From: an uncultured Pelagibacteraceae bacterium
Lineage (GTDB): Bacteria; Pseudomonadota; Alphaproteobacteria; Pelagibacterales; Pelagibacteraceae
Direction: 5' to 3'
Length of the DNA stretch: 43,400 nt
Assembly: GCA_902596515.1 (NCBI GenBank)
Contig: CACJUF010000010.1
Span: forward strand, 1 to 43,400
Under the pieces are notes generated by a model, which worked only from the letters and a program-made list of their open reading frames with translations, did no database searches and was not told the DNA's origin. Of the stretch, positions 17,724-26,248 are shown piece after piece (the first letter of the stretch is position 1; the number at the start of each line of letters is the position of its first letter). The position numbers and the translations under genes were made by a program.

Positions 17724-20303
17724 ATGGAAAAAAACGAAGTTTCTAAAGATAAAAATATAAAACTAATTTCAATGCATGATGAGATGAGTTCATCTTATCT
17801 ATCATATGCAATGAGTGTCATTGTTAGTAGAGCCCTACCAGATGTTAGAGATGGCTTAAAACCTGTACATAGAAGAATATTATATGCAATGTATAAGGGT
17901 GGTTATGATTGGTCGAAACAATTTAGAAAATCTGCAAGAATAGTTGGAGATGTAATTGGTAAATATCATCCGCATGGTGATCAATCAGTTTATGACGCTC
18001 TAGTTCGTATGGTCCAAGATTTTTCAATGAGCTTACCTCTCGTGGATGGTCAAGGAAATTTTGGATCTATAGATGGTGATCCAGCAGCCGCTATGAGATA
18101 CACAGAAACGAGATTATCAAAAGTCTCACAATTTTTAATTGATGATATAGAAAAAAATACAATTGATTTTAAAAGTAATTATGATGAAACAGAAAAAGAG
18201 CCATCTGTATTACCTGCGCAATTTCCAAATTTATTAGTAAATGGAGCAGGGGGTATTGCTGTTGGTATGGCGACAAGTATTCCGCCTCATAATTTAGGAG
18301 AGATTATTAATGGTACATTAGCTTTAATTGATAACAAAGATATAAAGATTAAAGATTTAATGAAGCACATACCTGGACCTGATTTTCCTACAGGTGGTGT
18401 AATTATTGGTAAAGATATTATTAAGCAGGGTTATAACAAAGGTAGAGGCTCTTTTAAAATTAGAGGTGAAATATCAAACGAAACTCTTAAAAATGGTAGA
18501 GATAGATTAGTTATAAATTCTATTCCTTATCAAGTTAATAAATCTGTTTTGAATGAGAGAATAGCACAATTAGTTAGAGAAAAAAAAATAGAAGGTATTA
18601 GAGATATACGAGATGAGTCCAACAGAGAAGGTATAAGAGTCTCTATAGATTTAAGAACAGGCGTTGAACCTGAGACTGTTAAAAGACAATTATACAAGAA
18701 CACTCAAATAGAAAGTTCATTTGGGTTTAATACTCTTGCAATTGTAGATGGTAAGCCAAAGACTTGTAATCTTAAAGAATTTTTAGAGAATTTTTTAAAA
18801 TTTAGAGAAGATGTTGTACTCAAGAAAACAAAATTTGATCTCAATAAAGCAGAAGATAGAGCGCATATCTTGATTGGTCTATCAGTATCCGTTGAGAATT
18901 TAGATAAAGTAATAAAAATTATAAGAGGTTCAAAAACTCCAGATGATGCAAAAAAATCTTTATTAAATACTAAATGGAAAATTAATAAATCAAAAAAAAT
19001 GGTTTCATTGATAGAGACCAAAAATTCAAAAGGTTTATATAATTTATCAGTAGTGCAAGTTGAAGCTATATTAGAATTAAGGTTACAAAAATTGACAGCA
19101 CTTGGTATTAATGAAATAGAAGTTGAAATAAAAAAACTATCTGAGTTAATTTCTTCATTAAAAAAAATTATATCCTCAAAAAAAGAATTATTAAAAGTAA
19201 TCAGCAATGAACTTAAAGAAATAAAAGAAAAATATGCAACACCAAGAAGAACAAAAATTATTGATGCAGTACTTAATTACGACATTGAAGAAACAATACA
19301 AAAAGAAACTGTTCTTATAACTGTTACCTTACAAGGCTATATAAAAAGAGGATCACTTAAAACTGTAAAGATTCAAAAAAGAGGAGGTAAAGGTAAAACT
19401 GGTATCACAACTAGAAATGAAGACTCTGTAGTTCAAACTCTATCAGTTAATACTCATACTTCTGTTCTATTTTTTTCTACTGAAGGTCTTGTTTATAAAG
19501 TAAAAGCATGGAAAATACCTGAAGGTTCAGCATCATCAAAAGGCAAATCTTTATTCAATATTTTGCCACTTAAGAATCATCAATCAATAAGTTCAATTAT
19601 GCCATTTCCTGAAAGTGATGAAGATTCAAGTAAATATCAGATAGTTTTTGCAACCTCACAAGGCAAAGTTAGAAAAAACAGTTTAGAAGATTTCGCTTCA
19701 ATTAATACATCAGGAAAAATAGCAATGAAGCTAGATACTAATGATAAAATAATTGGAGTTAAGATTTGTAAAGATGATCAAGATATAATTTTAAGTACAA
19801 AATTTGGAAAGTGTATAAGATTTGAGTCTAAAAAGTTAAGAATATTTAAGGGAAGATCATCAAAAGGTATAAAGGGAATTGAATTAGCATCTAATGATGA
19901 AATAGTCTCCTTATCAATTATTGATAATAATAAGTTAAAGAAAAATGGAAAAAATACAAAAGATGATAAGTCTGAATTAGCAGCGAAACAAAAATTTATT
20001 TTATCTATAAGTGAAAATGGTTTTGGCAAAAAAACCTCGCATTATGACTACAGAACAACAAATAGAGGTGGTAAAGGAATTATTGGAATAATTAATTCAC
20101 CAAGAAATGGGAATATTGCATCATCGTTTCCTGTATATGAGGGAGACGAAATAATGATTTCTACAAACAAGGGTAGAGTGATAAGGTTAGCTGTTAAAGA
20201 AATCAGAACAGCTGGAAGAAACACACAAGGAGTAAGAATAATTAAGTTATCTGGCGATGAAAAAGTTGTTTCAGCAATTAAAATTGATGATAATTTAATA
20301 TAA
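17724..20303 (+). CDS. gyrA: DNA gyrase subunit A
   Basis: An 859-residue type II topoisomerase subunit that, with GyrB, introduces negative supercoils. The breakage-reunion domain has the catalytic Tyr126 in [27 protein letters not shown] (about 80-95) is the quinolone-region helix, with Gln87 where E. coli has Ser83 and Asp91 where it has Asp87. The C-terminal beta-pinwheel contains the GyrA box as QKRGGKG (about 552), which distinguishes it from ParC. A Lys-rich insertion of about 20 residues ([17 protein letters not shown]) interrupts the last blades. The stop shares a base with coaD (TAATG). The gyrB gene is not in the window. Confidence 0.96.
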   Translation: MEKNEVSKDKNIKLISMHDEMSSSYLSYAMSVIVSRALPDVRDGLKPVHRRILYAMYKGGYDWSKQFRKSARIVGDVIGKYHPHGDQSVYDALVRMVQDFSMSLPLVDGQGNFGSIDGDPAAAMRYTETRLSKVSQFLIDDIEKNTIDFKSNYDETEKEPSVLPAQFPNLLVNGAGGIAVGMATSIPPHNLGEIINGTLALIDNKDIKIKDLMKHIPGPDFPTGGVIIGKDIIKQGYNKGRGSFKIRGEISNETLKNGRDRLVINSIPYQVNKSVLNERIAQLVREKKIEGIRDIRDESNREGIRVSIDLRTGVEPETVKRQLYKNTQIESSFGFNTLAIVDGKPKTCNLKEFLENFLKFREDVVLKKTKFDLNKAEDRAHILIGLSVSVENLDKVIKIIRGSKTPDDAKKSLLNTKWKINKSKKMVSLIETKNSKGLYNLSVVQVEAILELRLQKLTALGINEIEVEIKKLSELISSLKKIISSKKELLKVISNELKEIKEKYATPRRTKIIDAVLNYDIEETIQKETVLITVTLQGYIKRGSLKTVKIQKRGGKGKTGITTRNEDSVVQTLSVNTHTSVLFFSTEGLVYKVKAWKIPEGSASSKGKSLFNILPLKNHQSISSIMPFPESDEDSSKYQIVFATSQGKVRKNSLEDFASINTSGKIAMKLDTNDKIIGVKICKDDQDIILSTKFGKCIRFESKKLRIFKGRSSKGIKGIELASNDEIVSLSIIDNNKLKKNGKNTKDDKSELAAKQKFILSISENGFGKKTSHYDYRTTNRGGKGIIGIINSPRNGNIASSFPVYEGDEIMISTNKGRVIRLAVKEIRTAGRNTQGVRIIKLSGDEKVVSAIKIDDNLI

Positions 20304-20797
20304 TGTCTAAGACAGCTATCTATCCAGGAACTTTTGATCCAATTACTTTTGGTCATATTGATGTAATAAAAAAGGCATTAAAATTATTTGATAAAATTGT
20401 TGTGGCCGTATCAGATGGTGAAAATAAAGATTATCTTTTTGATGCTGAGGAAAGATTAGAAATTGTAAGAAATGCTCTTTTTAAAGATCTAAAAATGAAT
20501 AAAAAAAAAATAACTTTGATTTCATTTAAATCATTGACAACTAGCCTTTGTAAAAAATACAAATCAAATATTATATTGAGAGGTTTGAGAGCAGTATCAG
20601 ATTTTGAATACGAGTTTCAACTAGCTGGTATGAATAGAAAATTAAATAATAATATTGAAACTTTATTTTTAATGTCAGATGTTGAAAATCAAATTATTTC
20701 TTCAAAATTTGTTAAAGAAATCATTAAACTTAATGGAGATATTAAAAAATTCACAACTAAGAGCACTATTAAAGCTTTGAAAGATAAATATGAGTAA
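20303..20797 (+). CDS. coaD: Phosphopantetheine adenylyltransferase
   Basis: Catalyses the penultimate step of coenzyme A synthesis (4'-phosphopantetheine + ATP to dephospho-CoA). It is a 164-residue nucleotidyltransferase with AIYPGTFDPITFGHIDVI (about 5-22; the T/HxGH nucleotide motif), IILRGLRAVSDFEYEFQLAGMNR (about 92-114) and VENQIISSKFVKEI (about 131-144, ISSTxVRE-like). It is coupled to gyrA by TAATG, and its last 8 bases overlap the start of the cyclophilin gene. Confidence 0.96.
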   Translation: MSKTAIYPGTFDPITFGHIDVIKKALKLFDKIVVAVSDGENKDYLFDAEERLEIVRNALFKDLKMNKKKITLISFKSLTTSLCKKYKSNIILRGLRAVSDFEYEFQLAGMNRKLNNNIETLFLMSDVENQIISSKFVKEIIKLNGDIKKFTTKSTIKALKDKYE

Positions 20798-21350
20798 ACT
20801 ATTAATAAAGATATTAATTATTTTTTTATTTACAATTAATCAATCGTTAACAGAGGAGAATATAATGATTTTAAAATTAAAAGATGGTGATGTAAAAATA
20901 GAATTATTTTCAGACACAGCACCCAATCATGTCAAAAGAATAAAAGAATTGGCTGACGCTGGTAAGTATGACAATGTGGTGTTTCATAGAGTTATTGATG
21001 GCTTTATGGCACAAACAGGCGATGTTAAATTTGGCAACTCAAATTCAGATGATTTTGACTTAAGAAGAGCTGGAATGGGTGGATCAGATTTACCTGACCT
21101 TAAACAAGAATTTAGTAATCTTCCTCATGATCGAGGTACATTGTCTATGGCTAGATCATCAGATCCTAATAGTGCGAATAGTCAATTTTTTATATGTTTT
21201 AAACCAGCACCATTTCTTGATAATCAATATACTGTTTTTGGAAAAGTTATCGAGGGGATGGAATTTGTTGATAAGATCAAAAGAGGAGATGAAAATAATA
21301 ATGGTGCGGTAACTGATCCTGATAAAATTATTAGTTTCAAATCTTTATAA
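20790..21350 (+). CDS. Cyclophilin-type peptidyl-prolyl cis-trans isomerase
   Basis: A 186-residue proline isomerase. The long form (ATG 20790) opens with a hydrophobic stretch (KLLIKILIIFLFTIN, residues 3-17) like a signal peptide, giving a periplasmic folding factor. Met26, at 20865, is preceded by a strong Shine-Dalgarno and would give a 161-residue cytosolic form starting MILKLKDGDV, a typical cytoplasmic PpiB-like N terminus. Catalytic-site residues are present: FHRVIDGFMAQTGD (about 70-83, Arg and Phe) and NSANSQFFICF and PFLDNQYTVFGKV. No AxA cleavage site is obvious. It overlaps coaD by 8 bases and precedes tgt by 13. Confidence 0.93.
   Translation: MSKLLIKILIIFLFTINQSLTEENIMILKLKDGDVKIELFSDTAPNHVKRIKELADAGKYDNVVFHRVIDGFMAQTGDVKFGNSNSDDFDLRRAGMGGSDLPDLKQEFSNLPHDRGTLSMARSSDPNSANSQFFICFKPAPFLDNQYTVFGKVIEGMEFVDKIKRGDENNNGAVTDPDKIISFKSL
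20852..20858 (+). promoter_or_regulatory. Internal Shine-Dalgarno AGAGGAG within the cyclophilin gene
   Basis: AGAGGAG lies inside the coding sequence, six bases before the in-frame ATG at 20865 (codon 26). It is one of the two best ribosome-binding sites in the window, whereas the first ATG at 20790 has none apparent. It may mark the real start, or a second start for a form without the signal-like segment. Confidence 0.6.
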
Positions 21351-21363
21351 TATTTAATTTCAA

Positions 21364-22470
21364 TTGAAAAAATTTGAATTTAAAGTTTCAAAAAAAAATA
21401 AATTTGCAAGGCGTGGCTTAATTGTAACACATAGAGGTAAAATTGAAACACCAGTTTTTATGCCTGTGGGAACTCAAGCTACAGTAAAAGCTTGTACAAT
21501 AGATGACATAAAAAAAACTGGTTCTCAAATTATTCTATCAAATACCTATCATTTAATGATACGACCAGGTGTCAAAAGAATTGAAGATGCGGGTGGACTT
21601 CACAAATTTATGAATTGTGATTTACCAATTCTTACAGACTCTGGTGGCTTTCAAGTCATGTCTTTATCAAAACTGAACAAAATAGATAAAGAGAAAGGTG
21701 CAATTTTTAATTCACATATTGATGGAAAAAAATTTTATCTTAGTCCAGAGGAAAGTATAAAAATTCAATTAGGACTTAATTCAGATATTGTAATGGTTAT
21801 GGATGAGTGTCCAAAAAAAACAAATGACTATCAAACTATAAATAAATCCATGAATTTGTCTTTGTATTGGGCTGAAAGATCTAAGAAAGCTTTTGGGCAT
21901 AACCCCCACAAAGCTTTATTTGGCATTGTACAAGGAGGTTTATTTAAAGATTTGAGACAAAAATCCTTAAGAGGACTTTTGGAAATTGGATTTGATGGTT
22001 ATGCATTAGGCGGTCTAGCTGTCGGAGAAACTCAAGATGAAATGTTCACAGTTTTAGACGACATTAAGGAACATTTACCCGATGATAAACCTCACTATTT
22101 AATGGGTGTTGGTACTCCCAATGATATCTTGGGTGCTGTTAAAAGAGGTATTGATATGTTTGATTGTGTTCTTCCAACTAGATCAGGTAGAACTGGACTT
22201 GCTTTTACCTGGCAGGGAAGAGTAAATATTAAGAATAACAAATATCAAAATGATAATACTCCTCTTGACCCAGAGTGTAAAAATCTAAATTTGAATAAAT
22301 ATTCAAAAAATTATTTAAATCACTTGTTTAATACAAATGAAATTCTCGGATCAATGTTGTTGACATTGCACAATATAAATTTCTATCAAGAATTAATGAG
22401 GGCGATTAGAGAAAATATCCAAAATGACACATTTGATACTTTTTATGATAAATACATAGATAAGTTGTAA
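21364..22470 (+). CDS. tgt: Queuine/preQ1 tRNA-guanine transglycosylase with degenerate zinc site
   Basis: Exchanges the wobble guanine-34 of GUN-anticodon tRNAs for the queuosine precursor preQ1. It has 368 residues in a TIM barrel. Active-site blocks are intact: TDSGGFQVMSLSKL (base Asp92), FGIVQGGLFKDLR (about 186-198), GYALGGLAVGE, and GIDMFDCVLPTRSGRTG with Asp264 at the place of the E. coli nucleophile. The zinc-binding segment is altered: against the E. coli ligands Cys302, Cys304, Cys307 and His333, this protein has Cys305, Asn307, Leu310 and His336. The start is TTG at 21364 (next in-frame ATG would remove 33 residues). queA is not beside it. Confidence 0.93.
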   Translation: MKKFEFKVSKKNKFARRGLIVTHRGKIETPVFMPVGTQATVKACTIDDIKKTGSQIILSNTYHLMIRPGVKRIEDAGGLHKFMNCDLPILTDSGGFQVMSLSKLNKIDKEKGAIFNSHIDGKKFYLSPEESIKIQLGLNSDIVMVMDECPKKTNDYQTINKSMNLSLYWAERSKKAFGHNPHKALFGIVQGGLFKDLRQKSLRGLLEIGFDGYALGGLAVGETQDEMFTVLDDIKEHLPDDKPHYLMGVGTPNDILGAVKRGIDMFDCVLPTRSGRTGLAFTWQGRVNIKNNKYQNDNTPLDPECKNLNLNKYSKNYLNHLFNTNEILGSMLLTLHNINFYQELMRAIRENIQNDTFDTFYDKYIDKL

Positions 22471-22499
22471 ATAGTTGAGTTATTTTTCTAAATTCGTAT

Positions 22500-22527
22500 T
22501 TGAAATATTTAGATTATTCTATATATA
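22500..22527 (+). promoter_or_regulatory. Candidate promoter for tRNA-Lys
   Basis: TTGAAA (22500-22505) and TATATA (22522-22527) are separated by 16 bases and sit 22 bases ahead of the mature tRNA 5' end. This is good spacing and context for a stand-alone stable RNA gene. Confidence 0.5.
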
Positions 22528-22549
22528 GATTTCATTCTAAAGTGAATTT

Positions 22550-22622
<73 letters not shown>

Positions 22623-22625
<3 letters not shown>

Positions 22626-22645
22626 TTAAATTTTTCATTTAATGG
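22623..22645 (+). repeat. Perfect inverted repeat overlapping the tRNA-Lys CCA end
   Basis: CCATTAAAT and ATTTAATGG form a 9-base perfect stem with a 5-base loop (TTTTC). The left arm begins with the CC of the tRNA CCA. No T-run follows, so it does not look like an intrinsic terminator. It may act in 3' processing. Confidence 0.5.
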
Positions 22646-22725
22646 CAGAAAATATCTATTCTTTTATCTCTTAAATATCTTTTATAAAAGGTATACGTTA
22701 GGAGTTCAGATCTATATTATTAAAT

Positions 22726-24672
22726 ATGAATATTGAAGATGTTAAAGAAGATTTAAAAAAAAAGAATTATAAAAAAGCACTTATTGGCATTGAAAAAATA
22801 TTAATTGAAAATCCAAATTTGGAACAAAATGTTAATTTAAAAGGGGTAATACTTGCAAATTTAGATCGAGTAATTGAAGCAAGACAATGTTGGTTTAAAG
22901 CTATAAAGATTAATAGTTCTTATTTTGATCCAATCTACAATTTAGGAGACTCATATTTAAAAAAAAGGGATCATGACGAAGCCATAAAATATTTTATAAA
23001 AGCTTCAGAACTTCAGCCAAAAAATTTTATAGTACATTTTAGAATTGGATATCTGTTTATGCAAAAACAAAATTGGGATAAAGCTTTATCATATTTTAAT
23101 AAATCTATGGATTTAAATAATAAATTTCCTAATACTTTTTTTAATATGGCAATTATTCTTAATTTATTAAATAAAAAAAAAGAGTCGATACAATATTTTA
23201 AGTCTTATATAGAACTTCAACCAAATAATGCAGAGGCTTATTACTCACTAGCTATATGTTATAGAGAAATTGGTGATATTAAAATGGCAGAAAAAACATT
23301 TTTAAAAGCTTTTAAAATTAATCCAGAGTATCCATATTTAAAAGGTCAATTACAATTTATGAAAAACCATTTGTGTGACTGGGTTAATTACAATGAAACC
23401 AAAAAAAATATTGAGAAAGACATAGCGCAAAATAAAAAAGTAATAACCCCCTGGCAGGCTTTATCGGTAATAGAGTCACCTAAATTATTAAAAGATAACA
23501 CAATGTTATTTATTAATAATAAAAAATTTAATAATCAAAATCTGATTAATAAAAAAAAAATCACTCTGGGTTATTTTTCTCCAGACTTTTGTGAGCATGC
23601 TGTATCTAATCAATTTAAGCAAATTTTGAAATTACACGATAAAAAAAAATTTGAAGTTGTCGGATTTTATCTTAACTCAAAACAAGATGAAAAACTTTAC
23701 GAAATAAAAACTTATTTTGATAAATTTTTTGACATAAATCAAATGAGCACAGAAGACATAATAAGATTAACACAAGTTCATAAAATAGATATTGCTATAG
23801 ATCTAGCTGGTTACACCTATTCTAATAGATATCAGATATTTAATCAAAGATGTGCACCATTACAGGTTTCATACTTGGGGTTTGCTGGCTCCACAGGTTT
23901 AAATAATATGGATTATTTAATTGCAGATAAGACTGTAATACCGGACTCTTGTAGGAAGTTTTACTCTGAAAAGATAATATATATGCCAAATACTTTTATG
24001 CCTGGTGATGACACGCAAAAAATTTCGGAGAAAAATTTTAAGAGAAAAGATTTTGGAATACCTGATAATGCAGTTATTTATTGTTGTTTTAACAAAAGCT
24101 ACAAAATCACACCTGAAATTTTTAATACATGGATCAATATTATAAATAAAGTTGAAAATAGCATTCTTTGGTTAAATATTTCAAATGATCAAACAAAATT
24201 AAATATCATAAACTATGCCAAAAAAATGGGTTTAAACTCGAATAAAATATTTTTTACCGATAGGTCAAAAAAATATGAAGATTATTTAGAAAAACATAGT
24301 CTAGCTGATATTTTTTTGGACACATTTCCTTATTCAGCTCATTCCACAGGTTATGCATCTTTAATATCTGGAGTTCCTATAGTTACATATAAATCTGAAA
24401 CATTTGCAACTAATGTTTGTTCTAGCTTACTTATGGAAGCAGAATTACAAGAGTTTATCACTAAAGATTTATCAGATTATAAAAGGTTAGCTATTGAGCT
24501 AGGTCAAAATAGAAAAAAATTAGATAACATTAAAAACAAGCTTAAAGAAAATTTTTTAAAAAAAAAGGTATTCAATTCAGAATCATACATTTTAGATTTG
24601 GAAAAAGCTTTTTATAAAATTTATCACTTAAAAAAAAATAATAAAATTTGTAGTGATTTGATTTTAGATTAG
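22726..24672 (+). CDS. TPR-repeat O-linked N-acetylglucosamine transferase-like protein (GT41, SPINDLY/OGT type)
   Basis: A 648-residue cytoplasmic protein. Residues about 1-215 are tandem TPR helices (for example NLGDSYLKKRDHDEAIKYF and YYSLAICYREIGDIKMAEK), which in this family grip substrate proteins. The C-terminal part is a GT41 glycosyltransferase. It has YFSPDFCEHAVSNQF (His290), DIAIDLAGYTYSNR, PLQVSYLGFAGSTGLNNMDY, FNKSYKITPE (Lys460), and DIFLDTFPYSAHSTGYASL (His539). These correspond to the His498, Lys842 and His901 positions of human OGT from memory. In bacteria such enzymes glycosylate proteins, flagellins included; the target here is unknown and no flagellar genes are nearby. 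It stands alone downstream of tRNA-Lys. Confidence 0.88.
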   Translation: MNIEDVKEDLKKKNYKKALIGIEKILIENPNLEQNVNLKGVILANLDRVIEARQCWFKAIKINSSYFDPIYNLGDSYLKKRDHDEAIKYFIKASELQPKNFIVHFRIGYLFMQKQNWDKALSYFNKSMDLNNKFPNTFFNMAIILNLLNKKKESIQYFKSYIELQPNNAEAYYSLAICYREIGDIKMAEKTFLKAFKINPEYPYLKGQLQFMKNHLCDWVNYNETKKNIEKDIAQNKKVITPWQALSVIESPKLLKDNTMLFINNKKFNNQNLINKKKITLGYFSPDFCEHAVSNQFKQILKLHDKKKFEVVGFYLNSKQDEKLYEIKTYFDKFFDINQMSTEDIIRLTQVHKIDIAIDLAGYTYSNRYQIFNQRCAPLQVSYLGFAGSTGLNNMDYLIADKTVIPDSCRKFYSEKIIYMPNTFMPGDDTQKISEKNFKRKDFGIPDNAVIYCCFNKSYKITPEIFNTWINIINKVENSILWLNISNDQTKLNIINYAKKMGLNSNKIFFTDRSKKYEDYLEKHSLADIFLDTFPYSAHSTGYASLISGVPIVTYKSETFATNVCSSLLMEAELQEFITKDLSDYKRLAIELGQNRKKLDNIKNKLKENFLKKKVFNSESYILDLEKAFYKIYHLKKNNKICSDLILD

Positions 24673-24699
24673 TAAATGCCCTATTTTGTTAATCAAATT

Positions 24700-25533
24700 T
24701 TATGAAACTGGTGGGTATTTTATAATTATTTCGTTTAACCAAGTTTGTATATTTCTGATTCTGCTATCAGATGAAGGATGAGTACTCATAAATTGAGGAG
24801 GTTCTTTACCTTTATTCGCTTCTTTCATCCTCTCCCATATTTTTTCAGTTTCTCTAATATCATAACCAGACAAAGAAGAAAAAATCATACCTAGATAATC
24901 AGCCTCACTTTCTTGTTTTCTATTGAAAGGATTCATTATACCAATCGAAGATATTAGACCGACAGTGTCCATCCCAGTTGACCTATTAATTTGACTTAAA
25001 GCTCCTCCACTAAAAATATCAATAAGAGTTGTACCTGTTTGCACCAAAACACCACGACTTGCTCTTTCAACTGAGTGTTTTGCAACAGCATGAGCAATTT
25101 CATGACCCATAACAGCCGCTAACCCATTAGTATTTTTTGTAATTTTAAGCATACCACTATAAACAGCAATTTTACCTCCTGGCATACACCAAGCATTTTT
25201 GACTTTATCATTATCAATTAAAATATATTCCCACCTAAAATTGGCAGTTGGATCTGGTAAATTTGATTTATCAAAATAAACTGATATTGCATCTTCCATT
25301 TTTTTTCCAATTTCTTTTATTTCATTAATGGATTTTGTATCTTTGATTAATTTTTCTTTTTCTTTTACTTTTTCATAAATTTGAGCAGCTTGTGCATTTA
25401 ATTTTGCTTCAGGAATCAGCTTTAATTGTTTTCTTTCTGTAATGGGAGCGGTTGTACAAGAGTTAATTACAAAACCACAACAACCACAACCTACATAAGT
25501 TAAAAATTTTCTTCTATTCATTTTGTAAGACAT
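24700..25533 (-). CDS. M48-family zinc metalloprotease with Tat signal and probable lipoprotein anchor
   Basis: A 277-residue Ste24/BepA-like peptidase probably acting in the periplasm on envelope proteins. The zinc site is complete: GHEIAHAVAKH (His144, Glu145, His148) and QESEADYLG (about 204-212, third ligand Glu). The N terminus MNRRKFLTYVGCGCCGF carries a twin-arginine motif, followed by INSC (Cys26), a plausible lipobox. The hydrophobic core oddly contains three further Cys. ATG 25533 and ATG 25521 (codon 5, giving MNRRKF) are both possible, the second being closer to typical Tat signals. A PPQFMSTHPSSDSRI segment near the C terminus is standard for the family. It is convergent with the GT41 gene. 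Confidence 0.9.
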   Translation of the reverse strand: MSYKMNRRKFLTYVGCGCCGFVINSCTTAPITERKQLKLIPEAKLNAQAAQIYEKVKEKEKLIKDTKSINEIKEIGKKMEDAISVYFDKSNLPDPTANFRWEYILIDNDKVKNAWCMPGGKIAVYSGMLKITKNTNGLAAVMGHEIAHAVAKHSVERASRGVLVQTGTTLIDIFSGGALSQINRSTGMDTVGLISSIGIMNPFNRKQESEADYLGMIFSSLSGYDIRETEKIWERMKEANKGKEPPQFMSTHPSSDSRIRNIQTWLNEIIIKYPPVS

Positions 25534-25550
25534 TGATATTATATATAATA

Positions 25551-25628
25551 ATGAATCTAAATAATAAAATATTATTAATATTATTCATAATAGCAATAGC
25601 TTTTGTGATATTTTCGAGTTTTAGATAA
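25551..25628 (+). CDS. Putative 25-residue single-span membrane protein or leader ORF
   Basis: An ATG at 25551 opens a 25-codon frame. It codes a short polar start (MNLNNK), one hydrophobic span (ILLILFIIAIAFVIF), and a basic end (SSFR). Its TAA stop shares its last base with the ATG of the DUF502 gene (TAATG), the same coupling used by recognised gene pairs in this window. No Shine-Dalgarno is apparent, and A/T-rich DNA readily codes hydrophobic residues, so it may be fortuitous. A TATAAT-like stretch ends right at its ATG, and a promoter there would place the transcript start inside it. Confidence 0.4.
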   Translation: MNLNNKILLILFIIAIAFVIFSSFR

Positions 25629-26248
25629 TGGCAAAACAGAAGAAAAAAAAATCAATTAGTTTAATTCTTAGAAATTATTTTATTACAGGTGTAGTAGTTT
25701 TAATACCTATTGGTTTCACTTTATACTTAAGTAAAATATTAATAGGAATTTCATCTAAAGTAATTCCAGAAAATATAAATCCAAATAGCTATCTACCATT
25801 TGAAATTCCTGGATTAGAAATAATACTTTCAGTAATTTTTATAACGATCGTTGGAGGTTTATCTCTATCTTTTTTGGGTAAACGAATTCTTAAACTTATC
25901 GATGACCTATTCAAAAGAATTCCAGTTTTAAGAACAATTTACTCTGCAATAGTTCAAATGACAGAGACATTCTCTAACAAAGACCAGAACGATAAAAAAA
26001 GTGTTGTTTTGGTTGAGTATCCTAGAAAAGGTGTTTGGGCAGTTGGTTTTGCAACAAAAGAAAATAAAGGTGAAATGGCTGAAAAAACTAATAAGAAGTT
26101 AATTAACGTTTTTGTTCCAACAACACCAAACCCCACAAGTGGTTTCTTACTTATGTTTCCAATCGAGGAAGTTATATATCTTAATATGACTTTTGAAGAA
26201 GCTTCTAAATTTATTGTATCTGCTGGGACATCTACTGGTAAAAGTTAA
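25628..26248 (+). CDS. DUF502 family membrane protein
   Basis: A 206-residue protein of a widely conserved but poorly characterised family. A basic N terminus (MAKQKKKKS) is followed by the membrane segment YFITGVVVLIPIGFTLYL (about 17-34) and a second one near 58-82 (IILSVIFITIVGGLSLSFLG). A soluble part with RIPVLRTIYSAIVQMTETF (about 98-116), VLVEYPRKGVWAVGF and FVPTTPNPTSGFLLMFP completes the typical DUF502 pattern. The ATG shares a base with the stop of the tiny ORF upstream. The 3' end overlaps recG by 4 bases, tail to tail. Confidence 0.9.
   Translation: MAKQKKKKSISLILRNYFITGVVVLIPIGFTLYLSKILIGISSKVIPENINPNSYLPFEIPGLEIILSVIFITIVGGLSLSFLGKRILKLIDDLFKRIPVLRTIYSAIVQMTETFSNKDQNDKKSVVLVEYPRKGVWAVGFATKENKGEMAEKTNKKLINVFVPTTPNPTSGFLLMFPIEEVIYLNMTFEEASKFIVSAGTSTGKS

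Noticed and set aside
18704..19207. A 167-codon antisense frame inside gyrA
   Set aside because: It lies wholly opposite an unbroken GyrA coding sequence. Ser/Phe/Leu-rich antisense frames are expected opposite Lys/Glu/Asn-rich genes in A+T-rich DNA.
20048..20356. Antisense frame across the gyrA/coaD junction
   Set aside because: It has no recognisable domain or ribosome-binding site and covers two well-supported genes.
24656..24698. Inverted repeat ATTTGATT / AATCAAAT between the convergent GT41 and M48 genes as a terminator
   Set aside because: The loop would be 27 bases and the stem is A+T-only in most positions. It is too weak to call.
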